This document shows, piece after piece, positions 26,886 to 34,952 of a stretch of 64,000 nucleotides of DNA. The notes under the pieces were generated by a model. The model was not told the origin of the DNA, searched no databases, and saw nothing but the letters and a program-made list of their open reading frames with translations. A program made the position numbers and the translations under genes. How positions within the stretch are numbered: the first letter of the stretch is position 1; every line of letters begins with the position of its first letter. Origin of the DNA: Anaerolineae bacterium (GTDB lineage Bacteria; Chloroflexota; Anaerolineae; 4572-78; J111); assembly GCA_023382535.1 (NCBI GenBank), contig JAHDWA010000031.1, positions 18,035 through 82,034 of the forward strand, in the 5' to 3' direction.

Positions 26886-29800
26886 ATGCGACTTTTGAAC
26901 AATCATATACCACTCCACACCACCGTGACTCTGTTACTCTTCCTGTTAAGCAACAGCTTCTTGTTTGCTATCAATCTCTCTACTTCTCCGGCCAGGGCCG
27001 ACATCATTGACACCCCACCCGCAACCATCACCCCGGCTGAAATCTCAACGGCTGAACCATCTGAGACTCCCACGCCAACCCCACTACTTTCTACCCCGAC
27101 CGACACGGCTACGGCTGCGCCGGCCTTGACCGAAACCCTAACTGCTACTCTCCTTCCCAGTGATACACCTACTTTAACTTCTCTCCCCAGCTCGACGCCA
27201 ACGGAAACCGCCACGGCTACACCTACACCTACACCAACGCTCAGCGCAACACCTCTGGCAACGGATACACCAACTCTTACGATAACGCCTGTGGCGACAG
27301 ATACACCCGTTCCTACGCCGTTATCTGCCGCTGAGTTACCCCTCACTGCCCTGGCTGCACCGGGCGATGTGGTCATTAACGAAGTTGTCACGGATCCCCA
27401 ACAGGATTGGAGTACTAATGGTTTTAACGGTATCGCTGGGGGTGGATCAGTAAATGATGTGGATGAATTTATTGAGCTTTACATTAAAACCAATGGCCTC
27501 GATTTAACCGGCTGGACGATTGAACTTCATGATAGTTCACCCGTAACAGGCACTCTTGTCACCGGAGGTGCCTTTCAAGTATCCAAATGTTTCTGTGCAG
27601 GCAGTTTCACAAATACAGTTGCCGGTGATTATCTAATCCTGGGCGATGTGAAAGCTACTGGTAATGCAATGAATAACAGCATATGGATAGTGCTAAAAGA
27701 CAGTACGGGAACTATTATTGACAAGGTAGAACTTGGCAATGACCTGGAAAACGACGGAACTGCTGACGGTGCGCCAGATGGCACGAGCAGAGGTGGTAAT
27801 GCTGCCAGTATTGCTGACGAGGCTGTCGCCCGTTTTCCTAATGGTACAGATACAAATAACGATGTTGTAGATTTTATCGCCAAGTCTGTCACACTGGGCA
27901 GTAGTAATGGCGATGGGATAAGCTCTTCTCCTCTCCCTGGCTCAGTTATTATTAACGAAGTTGCCTGGGGTGGTACCACAGCGAGTTATGCTACCGATGA
28001 GTGGATTGAACTCTTAAACGTAACAACCCAGACTGTTACTCTGACGGGCTGGACTATCACCAGCACCAGTGGCATGAATATCGCTTTAACCGGCGTAATT
28101 AGCCCTAATGATTACTATCTGATTGAAAAAAATGAGAGTGTGATTACGGATGTAATGGCTAACTTGACCGTTACTTTCAGTCTAGTCAACAGTGGCATGC
28201 CTCTGTTCTTATCAGCGGGCGGTATTGTAATTGATACTGCCAACGGCGACGGTGGCCCCTGGCCCTACGGCAGCGGTTCGCCCGATTACCGCAGTATGGA
28301 ACGGATCAACTCGCTTAGTCCCGATACCGATAGTAACTGGGCCAGCAACGACCTCATTAACCGCAATGGTCTGGCGCGCGATGGTATCAGCTTCATCAAC
28401 GGCACGCCCAAACAAGCCAATTCTACCACCTATCCGCCGCCGCCACCACCCACTCCGCCGCCACCTATCCTTATCGGCGAATTTCTGTACGATGGCCTGA
28501 CCCCCTCGACCGAGGGCGACGAATTTGTCGAGGTGTGCAACCCCAATGGAACCTCGGTTGACCTGACCGGCTACAAGGTCGGGGATGAGGAAATAAGGGG
28601 TGGCGGCGAGAGTATGTACCTGCTGCCGATTAGCACCACACTCGCCGCCAATACTTGTCTGGTAATTGCCAAAAATGCAGCTCACTTTCAGGCCCGCTTT
28701 GGCTACCTGCCTGATTTTGCGGTAGCTGTTTTAAGCAAATACCCAGCCTGGGGGAGTGGAAGCTGGTCGCTGGCAAATAACGGGGATGAACTGGTCATTC
28801 TCGGTCCCAACGACGAGATTCTCGACAGCGTTGCCTACCGGAATGGCGACTATGTCACCCTGGGGCTTGAAGCTGATGCTTCTGCCCCGGAACCATATAG
28901 CCTCCAGCGCATTTGGCCTACCGATACCAACTCCATGCCCCACGACTTTGCCCGTACTGACCCTAATCCCGGCGTTCCGACCATTCCACCGCCGCCTCCG
29001 GCTGTTTCCCCGCCGCCGGCAGCTCTGCCGGATGGCATGTATGCCTACTGGGGTGATTTGCATGCCCACACTACCTACTCCGACGGCTCTGGGCCTCCCT
29101 ACTATGCCCTGGCTCTGGCTCGGGCCGCAGGGGTGCACTTTCAGTCTATTACAGACCATGATTGGTGGTTGACCCCCCTTGAATGGGCCAAAATTCTGAC
29201 ACAAACTATGAATGCGACAGTTCCAGGCCAATTTGTCGCTCTACGTGGAGTGGAGTGGACGCATGCTGAAGTGGGACATATCAACGTTTTTAATACTGAC
29301 GTACTGCTCAACAGCCGCACCGACCCTCTCTTTAATACACTGCCCGCTTTTTACAACTGGCTGGCCGCCAACCCCGCTGCTATTGCTCAATTCAACCACC
29401 CTGACCCCAGCTATGACGGCAACTTTTCTAACTTTACTTATCATCCCGCCGCCCAGGTGATGTTTATGCAGGAAATCGGGAATAACGCTCAGGGCTACGT
29501 CACCTATGAACCCTCTTTTGTGCAGAGTAACACGGTTGGCTGGAGAACCGCTCCAACCAACAATACCGACACGCATGCAGCCGATTGGGGTGCTCATGGT
29601 GCTGCCCGCACCGGCCTGGTCGCCCCCGCCTTGACCGAGAGCGACCTTTTGGCAGCGATGCGCGCCCGGCGTGCCTTTGCCACTGAGGATAGCAACTTGG
29701 CCGTAGCCTTGCGGGTCAATGGGGCCTGGATGGGCAGTACTTTGACCGCCACCGGCCCTCTGTCGCTGACCGTTAATATGGTAGATCCCGACCCGGAGCC

Positions 29801-31043
29801 GCTCACCCTCTATCTCTACGACAGCAACCTACTGCTGGCAAAGGTACCGCTGGTGACCTCGACCGGCCAGTGGGCGACGACGGTCGAAGCCCGGCCCGGC
29901 CACTTCTTTTGGGCCAAAGTTGTCCAGGCCGACGGTAATGCCGCCTACACGGCCCCGGTTTGGATCGAGGGCAGGTTGTCCCCGGAAACCTTGGTTATCA
30001 ACGAAATTTTGCCGGCGCCTCACGATTGGGATTGGGATGGCAACGGCACAGCAGATTATCAAGATGAGTGGATTGAACTTTATAACCCCACCAATCGCCC
30101 TATAGGTCTGGGTGGCTGGCAACTGGTAGACGGCTCCGGCAAAGTTTATAACATCCCGCTGGGTAAAGTTATTCCCGCGCGTGGTTTTGCCACTTTCTAT
30201 CAGGCCAGCATCGCTTTCTCACTTAACAACAGCGAGGAGACAGTTTCTTTAATTCATCCCAACGGTATGGTCGTGGACATGTTCAGTTACGACCACTCCC
30301 CCGGCTACGACGAAACCCACTGTCGTCTGCCGGATGGCGGCGCTGCCTGGAGCGACGACTGCGGGCCGTCACCTCAGGCAGCTAACTGGGAAAAAGCGCC
30401 AGCGGGACCCTTGACGGTCAAGATTTTTGACGCCAAGCGCTTGACCTATAATGCCTGGGTGCGAGTCAAAGGACATGTGACTGCCCCGCCCGGTATTTTG
30501 GGCGCACGCATGATGTATATCCAGGATAATACCAGCGGTATTTTAATCTATTTACCTAAAGATTTTCAAGACACCCTCATCCTGGGGGACCGGGTTGAGG
30601 TGGTTGGCAATCTGCGTATATTCCACGAGGAATTTGAGATTGCCGTGGATGAGCGCAGCGACGTAGATTTGTTGGAGCACGGCCCGCCCCTGCCGCCCCT
30701 GCCGATTGCGACAACTTCACTGCTGGAGCCTTACGAGGGCATGCTGGTCATGCTGCAAGGTCAGGTCGTTGACTTCAGAGGGCGGACGACACTCTGGTTA
30801 GATGATGGCACCGGCTGGGCCAAAGCCTATATCCGCAAGACGACCGGTATCAAAAAGCCTTTCCTTCACAGGGGTGACCCGCTGACATTGGTCGGGATTG
30901 TCAGCCAATATTCAGACAAAGATGACCCATCTCGTAACGATTACCGGCTGCTGCCGCGCTACCAAACTGACTTGATCATCAACAGCGCTGCATCCGCCCC
31001 TCCAGCCAACTGGCCTGCCCTCTTGCCGGATACCGGTTATTAA
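26886..31043 (+). CDS. Large secreted mosaic: lamin-tail domains, PHP phosphoesterase-like domain, OB domain
   Basis: This is an exported protein of 1385 residues. The order is signal peptide (about 8-35), a Thr/Pro/Ser linker of about 110 residues (TPTPTPTLSATP type), LTD1 (from about 158, VVINEVVTDPQQDW), LTD2 (about 352, VIINEVAWGG), LTD3 (about 528, ILIGEFLYDG), a Pro spacer, and a CehA/McbA-like PHP domain (about 718-940) with metal motifs DLHAHTTYSDG, TDHDWW, QFNHPD and NTDTH. Then come LTD4 (about 1035, LVINEILPAPHDW) and an OB-like domain (about 1175-1300, VRVKGHVTAPPG). It ends LPDTGY and then stop. The PHP domain suggests a metal-dependent phosphoesterase, possibly on nucleic acid or phosphoester polymers. 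The substrate is inferred only. It begins 217 bp after the transposase stop. Confidence 0.82.
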   Translation: MRLLNNHIPLHTTVTLLLFLLSNSFLFAINLSTSPARADIIDTPPATITPAEISTAEPSETPTPTPLLSTPTDTATAAPALTETLTATLLPSDTPTLTSLPSSTPTETATATPTPTPTLSATPLATDTPTLTITPVATDTPVPTPLSAAELPLTALAAPGDVVINEVVTDPQQDWSTNGFNGIAGGGSVNDVDEFIELYIKTNGLDLTGWTIELHDSSPVTGTLVTGGAFQVSKCFCAGSFTNTVAGDYLILGDVKATGNAMNNSIWIVLKDSTGTIIDKVELGNDLENDGTADGAPDGTSRGGNAASIADEAVARFPNGTDTNNDVVDFIAKSVTLGSSNGDGISSSPLPGSVIINEVAWGGTTASYATDEWIELLNVTTQTVTLTGWTITSTSGMNIALTGVISPNDYYLIEKNESVITDVMANLTVTFSLVNSGMPLFLSAGGIVIDTANGDGGPWPYGSGSPDYRSMERINSLSPDTDSNWASNDLINRNGLARDGISFINGTPKQANSTTYPPPPPPTPPPPILIGEFLYDGLTPSTEGDEFVEVCNPNGTSVDLTGYKVGDEEIRGGGESMYLLPISTTLAANTCLVIAKNAAHFQARFGYLPDFAVAVLSKYPAWGSGSWSLANNGDELVILGPNDEILDSVAYRNGDYVTLGLEADASAPEPYSLQRIWPTDTNSMPHDFARTDPNPGVPTIPPPPPAVSPPPAALPDGMYAYWGDLHAHTTYSDGSGPPYYALALARAAGVHFQSITDHDWWLTPLEWAKILTQTMNATVPGQFVALRGVEWTHAEVGHINVFNTDVLLNSRTDPLFNTLPAFYNWLAANPAAIAQFNHPDPSYDGNFSNFTYHPAAQVMFMQEIGNNAQGYVTYEPSFVQSNTVGWRTAPTNNTDTHAADWGAHGAARTGLVAPALTESDLLAAMRARRAFATEDSNLAVALRVNGAWMGSTLTATGPLSLTVNMVDPDPEPLTLYLYDSNLLLAKVPLVTSTGQWATTVEARPGHFFWAKVVQADGNAAYTAPVWIEGRLSPETLVINEILPAPHDWDWDGNGTADYQDEWIELYNPTNRPIGLGGWQLVDGSGKVYNIPLGKVIPARGFATFYQASIAFSLNNSEETVSLIHPNGMVVDMFSYDHSPGYDETHCRLPDGGAAWSDDCGPSPQAANWEKAPAGPLTVKIFDAKRLTYNAWVRVKGHVTAPPGILGARMMYIQDNTSGILIYLPKDFQDTLILGDRVEVVGNLRIFHEEFEIAVDERSDVDLLEHGPPLPPLPIATTSLLEPYEGMLVMLQGQVVDFRGRTTLWLDDGTGWAKAYIRKTTGIKKPFLHRGDPLTLVGIVSQYSDKDDPSRNDYRLLPRYQTDLIINSAASAPPANWPALLPDTGY

Positions 31044-31273
31044 TAACCTTAAATTATTGAAATAATCGGAAACGAGGGAAGTTTTCAAACGGGATTCAAA
31101 CCAAGCTGTGATAAGCTCAAAGGAGTTGGGTACAGGAAAAAATGGCAACTGTGTGCATCAATAAGCGATGGCATAAAGCCAACTTTTCGCTGTATTTAGG
31201 ATAAATTCCTAAACAATCTGGGCAGGCTCACAACAAATTGGCTTTGCTCAGGGTTTGATAAAATTTCTCCCCC

Positions 31274-31318
31274 AAAGAGGTTTGGACATCACCAGAGGTG
31301 CCGGACCTCTTTTGTTTT
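31274..31318 (+). terminator. Hairpin between the secreted mosaic gene and the nitrilase gene
   Basis: AAAGAGGT (31274-31281) pairs with ACCTCTTT (31305-31312), followed by TGTTTTAG. It lies 230 bp past the mosaic gene. The preceding intergenic stretch shows no gene. Confidence 0.5.
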
Positions 31319-31331
31319 AGCTCCTCTACTT

Positions 31332-32120
31332 TTAGCCCAGCCGGTACAACTCAGGCCGCCGGTCTTTGAAAACAGGAATTCGGGCGCGAACCTCGGCGAC
31401 CAGGTCAGTTTCGATGGTGGCCGTCAGCAGCAGTTCCGACTCGCCGCCTTCGACGACGGCGTTACCCCACGGATCAATGATGGCGGAATGGCCGAAGAAG
31501 GTATAAGTGCCGTCGCTGCCAACGGCGTTGACCCCGACCATGTACATCTGGTTTTCGATGGCCCGGGCGCGTAATAAAGTTTGCCAGTGGGCCAGGCGGG
31601 GGTGGGGCCACTCGGCGGGCAGGTAGACCATATTGACCCCGCTCAGGGCATACGTACGGAACATCTCGGCAAAGCGCAAATCGTAGCAGATGGCCAGGCC
31701 GCTCTGCCCCCAGGCAGTCTCGACGGTGGTCAGGTGCTGGCCGGGAGCTAGATGTTCATCCTCGTTCATCACCCCGAAGAGATGGATCTTGCGGTAGAGA
31801 CCCGCCGGTTGGCCGTTCGGATCGAACAGAATGGAGGTGTTGCTGGGCCGCCCGGACTCGTCCAGGGCCAGCATCGAGCCGTTGAGCCAGATGTTATGCT
31901 TCTGGGCCAGCAGCCCAACTTCTTCAATCACCTCAGCCTGCTGGCTGGACAATTTTTCGATATTCGGCCAATCGCAGCCGGTGGTCCACATTTCCGGGAA
32001 AATAATCAGGTCAGAGCCGCGCCGGGCCGCTTCTGCCGTCCATTCGGCTGCTTTTTTCAGGTTAGCCGCTGTGTCGCCCAGGGCAATCTGCATTTGGGCC
32101 AGGGAAATGGTCAGTTCCAT
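31332..32120 (-). CDS. Carbon-nitrogen hydrolase (nitrilase superfamily, omega-amidase-like)
   Basis: This is a cytosolic amidase of 262 residues. The Glu-Lys-Cys triad is complete: Glu43 in IIFPEMWTTG, Lys111 in LYRKIHLFG, and Cys145 in LAICYDLRF. The pattern and length match the NIT2/YafV-type omega-amidases that hydrolyse 2-oxoglutaramate or 2-oxosuccinamate, although substrate cannot be proven. CTAGGAGGAACTC gives a strong ribosome site. It is the last gene of the def-aceE-aceF-GT2 run, 49 bp after the glycosyltransferase gene, and that gap carries a heptamer tract. Confidence 0.88.
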   Translation of the reverse strand: MELTISLAQMQIALGDTAANLKKAAEWTAEAARRGSDLIIFPEMWTTGCDWPNIEKLSSQQAEVIEEVGLLAQKHNIWLNGSMLALDESGRPSNTSILFDPNGQPAGLYRKIHLFGVMNEDEHLAPGQHLTTVETAWGQSGLAICYDLRFAEMFRTYALSGVNMVYLPAEWPHPRLAHWQTLLRARAIENQMYMVGVNAVGSDGTYTFFGHSAIIDPWGNAVVEGGESELLLTATIETDLVAEVRARIPVFKDRRPELYRLG

Positions 32121-32144
32121 GAGTTCCTCCTAGATAAGCCACGT

Positions 32145-32181
32145 GTTGCGTGGTGCGTGTTCCGTTTAGTTACGCACCACG
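32145..32181. repeat. GTTGCGT heptamer tract overlapping the end of the GT2 gene
   Basis: GTTGCGT, GGTGCGT and GTTCCGT have period 7 (32145-32165). CGTGGTGCGT at 32149-32158 is inverted at 32172-32181. The right arm encodes the last residues (GRGA) of the glycosyltransferase. Confidence 0.6.
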
Positions 32182-33132
32182 TCCATGATTAGTCAACAAA
32201 CCTTCAAGATAAGCGTCATCCACCCGTTTCTTTTGTTGTACGAACTTACGTTTGGCTAACCAGCGGGGCAAACCCCACAGCCCGGCCAACTGCCCCCGCA
32301 GCCGAGCGCGGGCCGCCTCGCCCTGCCAGGCGCGGAGCGCGTCGCCGGCAATTTTGAGCTGCGCCCCGACGATAGCCGGCCAGTGGCGGCGAAAAATCGA
32401 GCCGGGCAAATCTTTGGCCAGAATGAAAAGGGTGTTGCGGCCGGTATAGAAACTGGCAGTGACTCCCCCACCCGTGGCGCTGAGCTGATGGTAAACAACG
32501 GCCTGCGGGGCAAACACCACCCGGTAGCCGGCCAGGTGCGCCCGCCAGTTCAGGTCAACATCTTCGAGGTACATGAACAGCTCTTCGTCAAACAGGCCGA
32601 TGTCTGCCAGCATCTCCCGGCGATACGCGACCGCCCCACCGCAGCCGCCAAAAATGTAGACATCCCGGTCAAATTGGCCGGCGTCTTTCTGCCACACCCC
32701 GCGATTGATGGGGATGCCATCCACGCCGAAGCCGTCGCCGGCGGAATGAAGGGTGTCGCGCTGGTCAAACAGCAGCATTTTACAGGCGATGATTCCGGCT
32801 TCGGGGTGGGCGTGCAGGGCGTCTACCAGCGCCTGCGCCCAGCTAGGGGCAACCTCGGTATCATTGTTGAGCGGAACGATGATCTCCCCCTGGGCTGTCT
32901 CAATAGCGCGATTGATCGCCCCGGTCAGCCCCAGGTTGCGCCCTAACTCCAGTATCTTAACTTCGGGAAAGTTGCGCCGGGTCAGCGCAACCGAGTCGTC
33001 AGTAGAGCCGTTGTCGGCCAGGATGATTTCCAGGCGCGAGTAAGTTTGGGCGCGGAGGGCGTTGAAGCAGGTGGTCAGATAGTGGCAGCCGTTGTAATGA
33101 GGGATGATGATGGAAAGGAGAGGATCACTCAT
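32170..33132 (-). CDS. GT2 family glycosyltransferase (rhamnosyltransferase-like)
   Basis: This is an inverting glycosyltransferase, 320 residues. The GT-A start LSIIIPHYNGCHYLTTCF and ADNGSTD bind the nucleotide. The metal site is LNNDTEV, followed by GGCGGAVAYRREML and the acceptor-side motif MYLEDVDLNWRAHLAGYRVV. This is the WbbL-type layout of polysaccharide-building enzymes. It starts 11 bp after aceF and is likely co-transcribed, although a metabolic link to pyruvate dehydrogenase is not obvious. The C-terminal residues are encoded in a repeat tract, so the natural end may have shifted. Confidence 0.88.
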   Translation of the reverse strand: MSDPLLSIIIPHYNGCHYLTTCFNALRAQTYSRLEIILADNGSTDDSVALTRRNFPEVKILELGRNLGLTGAINRAIETAQGEIIVPLNNDTEVAPSWAQALVDALHAHPEAGIIACKMLLFDQRDTLHSAGDGFGVDGIPINRGVWQKDAGQFDRDVYIFGGCGGAVAYRREMLADIGLFDEELFMYLEDVDLNWRAHLAGYRVVFAPQAVVYHQLSATGGGVTASFYTGRNTLFILAKDLPGSIFRRHWPAIVGAQLKIAGDALRAWQGEAARARLRGQLAGLWGLPRWLAKRKFVQQKKRVDDAYLEGLLTNHGRGA

Positions 33133-33143
33133 TACCCCTCACT

Positions 33144-34865
33144 TTACCACCCCTGCAATGCTGTCAAAAATGGCTGCTCTAAGTGCTCGACCAGGGTTTT
33201 CAAAAAACGCGCCCCGTCGGCCCCGTCAATCAGGCGGTGGTCGTAGGACAGGGCCAGCGGCAGCCTCAGCCGAGGCTCGAACTGACCGTTTTTGTAAACC
33301 GGTTCCACTTCACCCCGGGCCACGCCCAAAATCGCCACCTCTGGCGCGTTGATAATTGGGGTAAAGTAGGAGCCGCCGATACCACCCAGGTTAGAAATGC
33401 TGAAGGTACCGCCTTGCATGTCCTCCAGAGTCAACTTTTTATTCCGGGCCTTTTCGGCAACTTCATTTAATTCCACGGCCAGTTCAAGGATATTTTTCTG
33501 GTCCACATTGCGGATAACCGGCACCAGCAGCCCCCGGTCTGTGTCAACTGCTACGCCGAGGTGGTAATATTTTTTGTAAACAATCTCATTCCTGGCCGTG
33601 TCTACGCTGGCGTTGAATTGGGGAAAAGCCTTGAGCACGGATGTAACAACCTTAAGCAGGATAGCCGTGATGGTCAGTTTGGCCCCGGAGACTTCCACAA
33701 TTGTGGAGAAACGCTTGCGCAGTTCTTCCAACTCGCCGATGTCGGCCTTGGCAAATTGGGTTACGTGGGGGATTGTCGCCCAGGCCTGGCTGAGATGCTC
33801 GGCGGTTTTACGGCGGATGTTGCTCATCGGTTCCCGCTCGACCTGGCCCCATTTGCTAAAATCGGGTAGAGGTGCTGCCACGGCCTGAGTGGCAGGACCA
33901 GCAACCGCTCCACTTAAATGGCGCTGGCGGGCATAATTTTTAACATCGGCAATCGTAATCCGGCCGCCCGGCCCCGAGCCGGGCACCTGGGTCACGTCAA
34001 TTCCGATTTCACGGGCCAGCCGCCGCACGTTGGGCGCGGCCGGAACGGCGCTATAGGCGGCGTCGGGCCGGTAAAAGGCGGGCGTCGGCGCTGCCTGGGC
34101 CGCTGGGTCAAGGGGAGTGACTTCTGGCTGATCCGGAGCAGCCGGTTCTGGCGTTGGTTCAGGTTCGACTTCTGCTGCGGGTTCGGGCGCGGGGGGTTGG
34201 GCGGCCGGCGCTGGCTGGCTGGCCGTTTCAGCGGCAGGCGAAGTTCCTTCCAGAGTCAGAACAAGTTGGTCTACCTTAACGGTATCACCCGCTTTGACGT
34301 GAATTTCTTTGACCACACCCGCTGCCGAAGAGGGCACTTCCACGGTCGCCTTGTCGGTTTCAAGTTCGAGCACCGGCTGGTCCACAGCAATCGTGTCGCC
34401 GACCGAGACAAGGACATTGACGACATCCCCAGCTTGAATATTTTCGCCCAAATCGGGCAGCTTGAACTCGATTGTCACAGGCGTTGGAGGAGCCGCAGGT
34501 TGAGGAGATGGGGAAGGAGCGGCTTCCGCTACGGGCTGCAGCGGTGGAGAGGATGGCGCGGCTGGCGCAGGTTCTGGTGGGGCGGTCTCTGCCTGAGCCT
34601 GGGACGCGGCTGCCGGTTGAGTAGCCGGGCCGTTGCCTTCTAAGGTCAGAATCAACTGGCCGACCTTTATCGTGTCGCCTGGCTTGATATGGATGGCCTG
34701 GACAACACCGCCGACGGAAGAAGGCACTTCCACGGTCGCCTTATCCGTTTCAAGCTCCAGCACCGGCTGGTCAGGGGCAACTGTATCGCCGACCGAAACC
34801 AGCACATTGATCACATCGCCCGCTTGAATATTTTCACCCAGTTCGGGTAGCTTAAATTCCGTCAT
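33144..34865 (-). CDS. aceF: Pyruvate dehydrogenase E2, dihydrolipoamide acetyltransferase with two lipoyl domains
   Basis: This is the core enzyme of the pyruvate dehydrogenase complex, moving the acetyl group from lipoyl-lysine to CoA. The 573 residues hold two nearly identical lipoyl domains, each with ETDKATVEVPSS (Lys42 and Lys172), joined by Ala/Pro/Glu linkers. Then come a peripheral-subunit-binding domain (RRLAREIGIDVTQVPGSGPG, about 275-312) and the acetyltransferase domain ending in the catalytic SYDHRLIDGADGARF. Upstream aceE is separated by an inverted heptamer repeat. No dihydrolipoamide dehydrogenase gene lies in this window. Confidence 0.95.
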   Translation of the reverse strand: MTEFKLPELGENIQAGDVINVLVSVGDTVAPDQPVLELETDKATVEVPSSVGGVVQAIHIKPGDTIKVGQLILTLEGNGPATQPAAASQAQAETAPPEPAPAAPSSPPLQPVAEAAPSPSPQPAAPPTPVTIEFKLPDLGENIQAGDVVNVLVSVGDTIAVDQPVLELETDKATVEVPSSAAGVVKEIHVKAGDTVKVDQLVLTLEGTSPAAETASQPAPAAQPPAPEPAAEVEPEPTPEPAAPDQPEVTPLDPAAQAAPTPAFYRPDAAYSAVPAAPNVRRLAREIGIDVTQVPGSGPGGRITIADVKNYARQRHLSGAVAGPATQAVAAPLPDFSKWGQVEREPMSNIRRKTAEHLSQAWATIPHVTQFAKADIGELEELRKRFSTIVEVSGAKLTITAILLKVVTSVLKAFPQFNASVDTARNEIVYKKYYHLGVAVDTDRGLLVPVIRNVDQKNILELAVELNEVAEKARNKKLTLEDMQGGTFSISNLGGIGGSYFTPIINAPEVAILGVARGEVEPVYKNGQFEPRLRLPLALSYDHRLIDGADGARFLKTLVEHLEQPFLTALQGW

Positions 34866-34884
34866 AGCTGGACTCTCCCTTTGA

Positions 34885-34950
34885 GGGTAGCAAGGTTGCA
34901 GGGTCGCAATTACTTTATACGAATATCTGCGACCCTGTGACCTGCTACCC
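34885..34950. repeat. Inverted octamer/heptamer repeat between aceE and aceF
   Basis: GGGTAGCA, AGGTTGCA and GGGTCGCA (34885-34908) pair with the inverted TGCGACCC, TGTGACC and TGCTACCC (34928-34950). Together they form a hairpin of about 23 bp with few mismatches inside the operon, so it may modulate the aceE to aceF ratio. Confidence 0.7.
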
Positions 34951-34952
34951 TG

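Noticed and set aside
33918..34643. Gly/Arg-rich 241-codon frame opposite aceF
   Set aside because: It is the complement of the Ala/Pro linkers of aceF, and the composition explains the open frame.
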